Source of the DNA: Massilioclostridium coli | GTDB taxonomy: Bacteria; Bacillota; Clostridia; Oscillospirales; Ruminococcaceae | NCBI RefSeq assembly: GCF_900095865.1 | Contig: NZ_FMIZ01000004.1 | Span: 1 to 64,000, forward strand | Length of the DNA stretch: 64,000 nucleotides | Direction: 5' to 3' | Shown: positions 62,750 to 64,000 of the stretch, one piece after another | Numbering within the stretch: position 1 is the first letter of the stretch | Layout of the letters: each line of letters starts with the position of its first letter | Notes under the pieces: generated by a model | Databases searched by the model: none | The model's input: the letters and a program-made list of their open reading frames with translations, nothing else | What the model was told of the DNA's origin: nothing | Position numbers and translations under genes: made by a program

Positions 62750-62786
62750 TACCCATTTACAGCATTGCTGTAAATGGGTTTTTTAT
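62750..62786 (+). terminator. Intrinsic terminator of the YjdF-like gene
   Basis: ACCCATTTACAG / CTGTAAATGGGT with a 5-base loop, then TTTTTATT. The next base pairs begin a palindromic IS-like element (TGATTAGGG). Confidence 0.92.
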
Positions 62787-63035
62787 TGATTAGGGAAACC
62801 ACCGGCTATGCCAGTGGAGGTGCCTCGTAAAAAAGCTTTCGCTTCAAATATCGAGCGAAGCGAGCTACTAACAAGCAATCTAGCAAGTTCATCAAGCTCG
62901 GAAAGAAGCATAAGTGCCTGTTTACGGGCGGCGGAGCAGTAGATGCAAGAGAAAGAATGTTCAGTGCATCTTTAGATGCCCGCCAGTAAAATGCCCTTCT
63001 AGGGCTTAATCAAGCCTCCGGCTTAGCCGGAGATC
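62787..63035 (+). mobile_element. Non-autonomous IS200-like element (MITE-like)
   Basis: About 250 bases without an intact gene. The left hairpin CCAC-CGGC-tat-GCC-GTGG (62799-62817) resembles the IS200 hairpin at 20245 and 30699. The right hairpin CTCCGGC-tta-GCCGGAG is at 63016-63032. Between them are AGATGCA/TGCATCT and GCCCT/AGGGC stems. A short stretch at 62914 (TGCCTGTTTACGGGCGGC) resembles the last codons of the intact tnpA (15 of 21 bases), which hints at an internally deleted IS. The left 95 bases share blocks with 37037. Exact ends are unknown. Confidence 0.55.
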
Positions 63036-63373
63036 ATGGCTGCTATAATAACACAAATAAATAGATTGTTAAATGACTTGGATTATATGTAAATAAATAA
63101 TATCTATTTTAGAAATTTTGCACTTACTATTTTATCAATTCTTATTTTGGGTCATAAAATATTAAACCTTATCCAATAGGAAAAATATGATTCATTTTCG
63201 TCAATAGTATATTTACAGCCAAAAAGGTTTCGTATGATAAATCATTTTTATTACATCATGTTAAACCATATTTTGTTCCGTATGGTTTTTATTATAATAA
63301 AATTTTATCATAAATACAACTGGGATTTTGTTCTGTTTTTTCGGTAGCATCCATATAATTTGGATATGGGGTG
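63036..63373. other. Non-coding gap before the M23 peptidase gene
   Basis: About 340 AT-rich bases. Promoter elements for the M23 gene probably lie here. I see no other gene. Confidence 0.45.
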
Positions 63374-64000
63374 ATGCCAGTGAATTGGAAACAGAAATTA
63401 TTTGGTTCGGTTTGTGTTCTCTTAGTAGCTGCAATCGGATGCAATTTTATTGGAGCTGTTCAGAAATATACATCTTCCCAGTCGTTGGTGCAGGCAGCAG
63501 ATGGAAAACCAATCCAGTGGGTAACATTTGATCCCCCTTATTCTGCATTAGTAAAAGCAATGAACTATGATATAGAGAGCCAGTCTCAAGAAATCCAAAT
63601 TGACTGGGTGGATCTGCTCGCCTATTTATCCGCCAGTTATTGGGGGGAATGGAAAAAGTATAAGGCAAAAGATATGGAGGAAGCAGTAGAAAAGTTAAAG
63701 TCAGGTGTAAAAATAGAAGAACTAGCAGCCGATTATCAATATTTTTCTTATTATCAACAAGCTTATACCGCTGTACTTGGCGGGATGGTAGGGGAATATC
63801 AAATTGGAAATGGAGAAACCGATGCTTCTGGTAACCCTATTATGGAAACAAAATATGGATTAAAGGCATATTCCCCAATTGCATATGGATATTCTTTTAG
63901 CCATTATGATGATTTTGGAAATTCCCGAAACTATGGATATAAACGAAAGCATCTTGGAAACGATCTGCTTGCTTCAATTGGAACGCCAATTGTCGCAGTA
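63374..64000 (+). CDS. M23-family peptidase, 3' partial
   Basis: The frame is open from ATG 63374 (or GTG 63380, better spaced from TGGGGTGA) to the window end, about 209 residues. The N-terminus is a membrane or signal segment (LFGSVCVLLVAAIGCNFIGAV). A mostly helical region follows (LVKAMNYDIESQSQEIQIDWVDLLAYLSASYWGEW). The end reads YGYKRKHLGNDLLASIGTPIVAV, the start of an M23 (LytM) metallopeptidase domain: the H-x-G-x-D zinc motif and GTPI. Such enzymes cut peptidoglycan cross-links outside the membrane. The catalytic H-x-H lies beyond the window. The ORF on the opposite strand (63447-63668) is a shadow. Confidence 0.8.
   Translation, partial: MPVNWKQKLFGSVCVLLVAAIGCNFIGAVQKYTSSQSLVQAADGKPIQWVTFDPPYSALVKAMNYDIESQSQEIQIDWVDLLAYLSASYWGEWKKYKAKDMEEAVEKLKSGVKIEELAADYQYFSYYQQAYTAVLGGMVGEYQIGNGETDASGNPIMETKYGLKAYSPIAYGYSFSHYDDFGNSRNYGYKRKHLGNDLLASIGTPIVAV

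Noticed and set aside
62787-63035. TnpB omega RNA or HEARO-type RNA
   Set aside because: Several stems are present, but no TnpB or IscB coding remnant is seen, and the left and right hairpins fit IS200 ends better.
63447-63668. 73-residue minus-strand ORF
   Set aside because: It lies antisense to the open M23 peptidase frame, which has a signal or membrane segment and the H-x-G-x-D motif.

Overview
The window is AT-rich DNA from a low-GC Gram-positive anaerobe. It is most likely a gut-type Clostridia (Oscillospirales/Ruminococcaceae-like) commensal. This is inferred from clear AGGAGG ribosome sites, a trimeric [FeFe] hydrogenase, a GlgC/GlgD glycogen operon, PaaK-IorAB aryl-acid genes, wall-anchored rhamnosidases and many strong intrinsic terminators. 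No rRNA or species-level marker is present, so placement below class is a guess.

Layout. 1-5283 is the distal end of a prophage: tail and receptor-binding proteins, a small membrane protein, a phi-LC3-type holin and a GH25-LysM endolysin. A Fic-family gene (5573-6802) with its own promoter and terminator lies between the lysin and two tRNA-Ser genes. The prophage right attachment site is probably at the 3' end of tRNA-Ser(GCT). 7706-10291 is an ArsR/CadC-type repressor with a heavy-metal P1B-ATPase (minus strand). 10565-14632 encodes a three-subunit NAD-linked, probably electron-bifurcating, hydrogenase. 15007-25155 holds two very large secreted, surface-anchored rhamnosidases (GH78 on plus, GH106-like on minus). 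They point tail to tail, share a near-duplicate C-terminal cassette, and are separated by a complete IS200-type element. 26147-32723 is a mixed housekeeping region: tRNA-Ser(GGA), Smr, FeoA, YqeY, a Crp-type regulator, a ROK regulator, a PII-like protein and a PdaC-like deacetylase. 33169-35493 is a broken third rhamnosidase-like gene next to a divergent AraC regulator. 38043-44144 is glgB-glgC-glgD-glgA; GlgB carries an unusual histone-H1-like lysine/alanine tail. 45189-50047 holds prfB, a zinc-ribbon/DUF2628 protein, galU, the rpsF-ssb-rpsR operon with a candidate S6:S18 leader, and a GtrA protein. 50588-54738 is paaK-iorA-iorB-ACT, which oxidises aryl pyruvates and activates aryl acids. 55195-64000 holds LysR and AraC regulators, a TrkH/KtrB K+ channel subunit, small membrane proteins, a zinc-ribbon/TPR/TIR/ankyrin protein, and the start of an M23 peptidase.

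Most unusual signals. (1) A family of short palindromic elements related to the ends of the local IS200 element: one full IS, one 43-bp fusion of its left and right ends, and two diverged relatives. All four sit directly behind the T-tract of an intrinsic terminator. (2) The zinc-ribbon/TPR/TIR/ankyrin protein. (3) The histone-like tail on GlgB. (4) The duplicated CSCKAC His/Cys-rich N-terminus of the metal ATPase. (5) A Fic gene bounded by two near-identical terminators at a prophage edge. (6) A 9-codon leader ORF ahead of the GH106-like gene, and a UGA-terminated overlapping ORF at prfB, which lacks the usual frameshift site.

All calls come from reading sequence and motifs. No database search was run.
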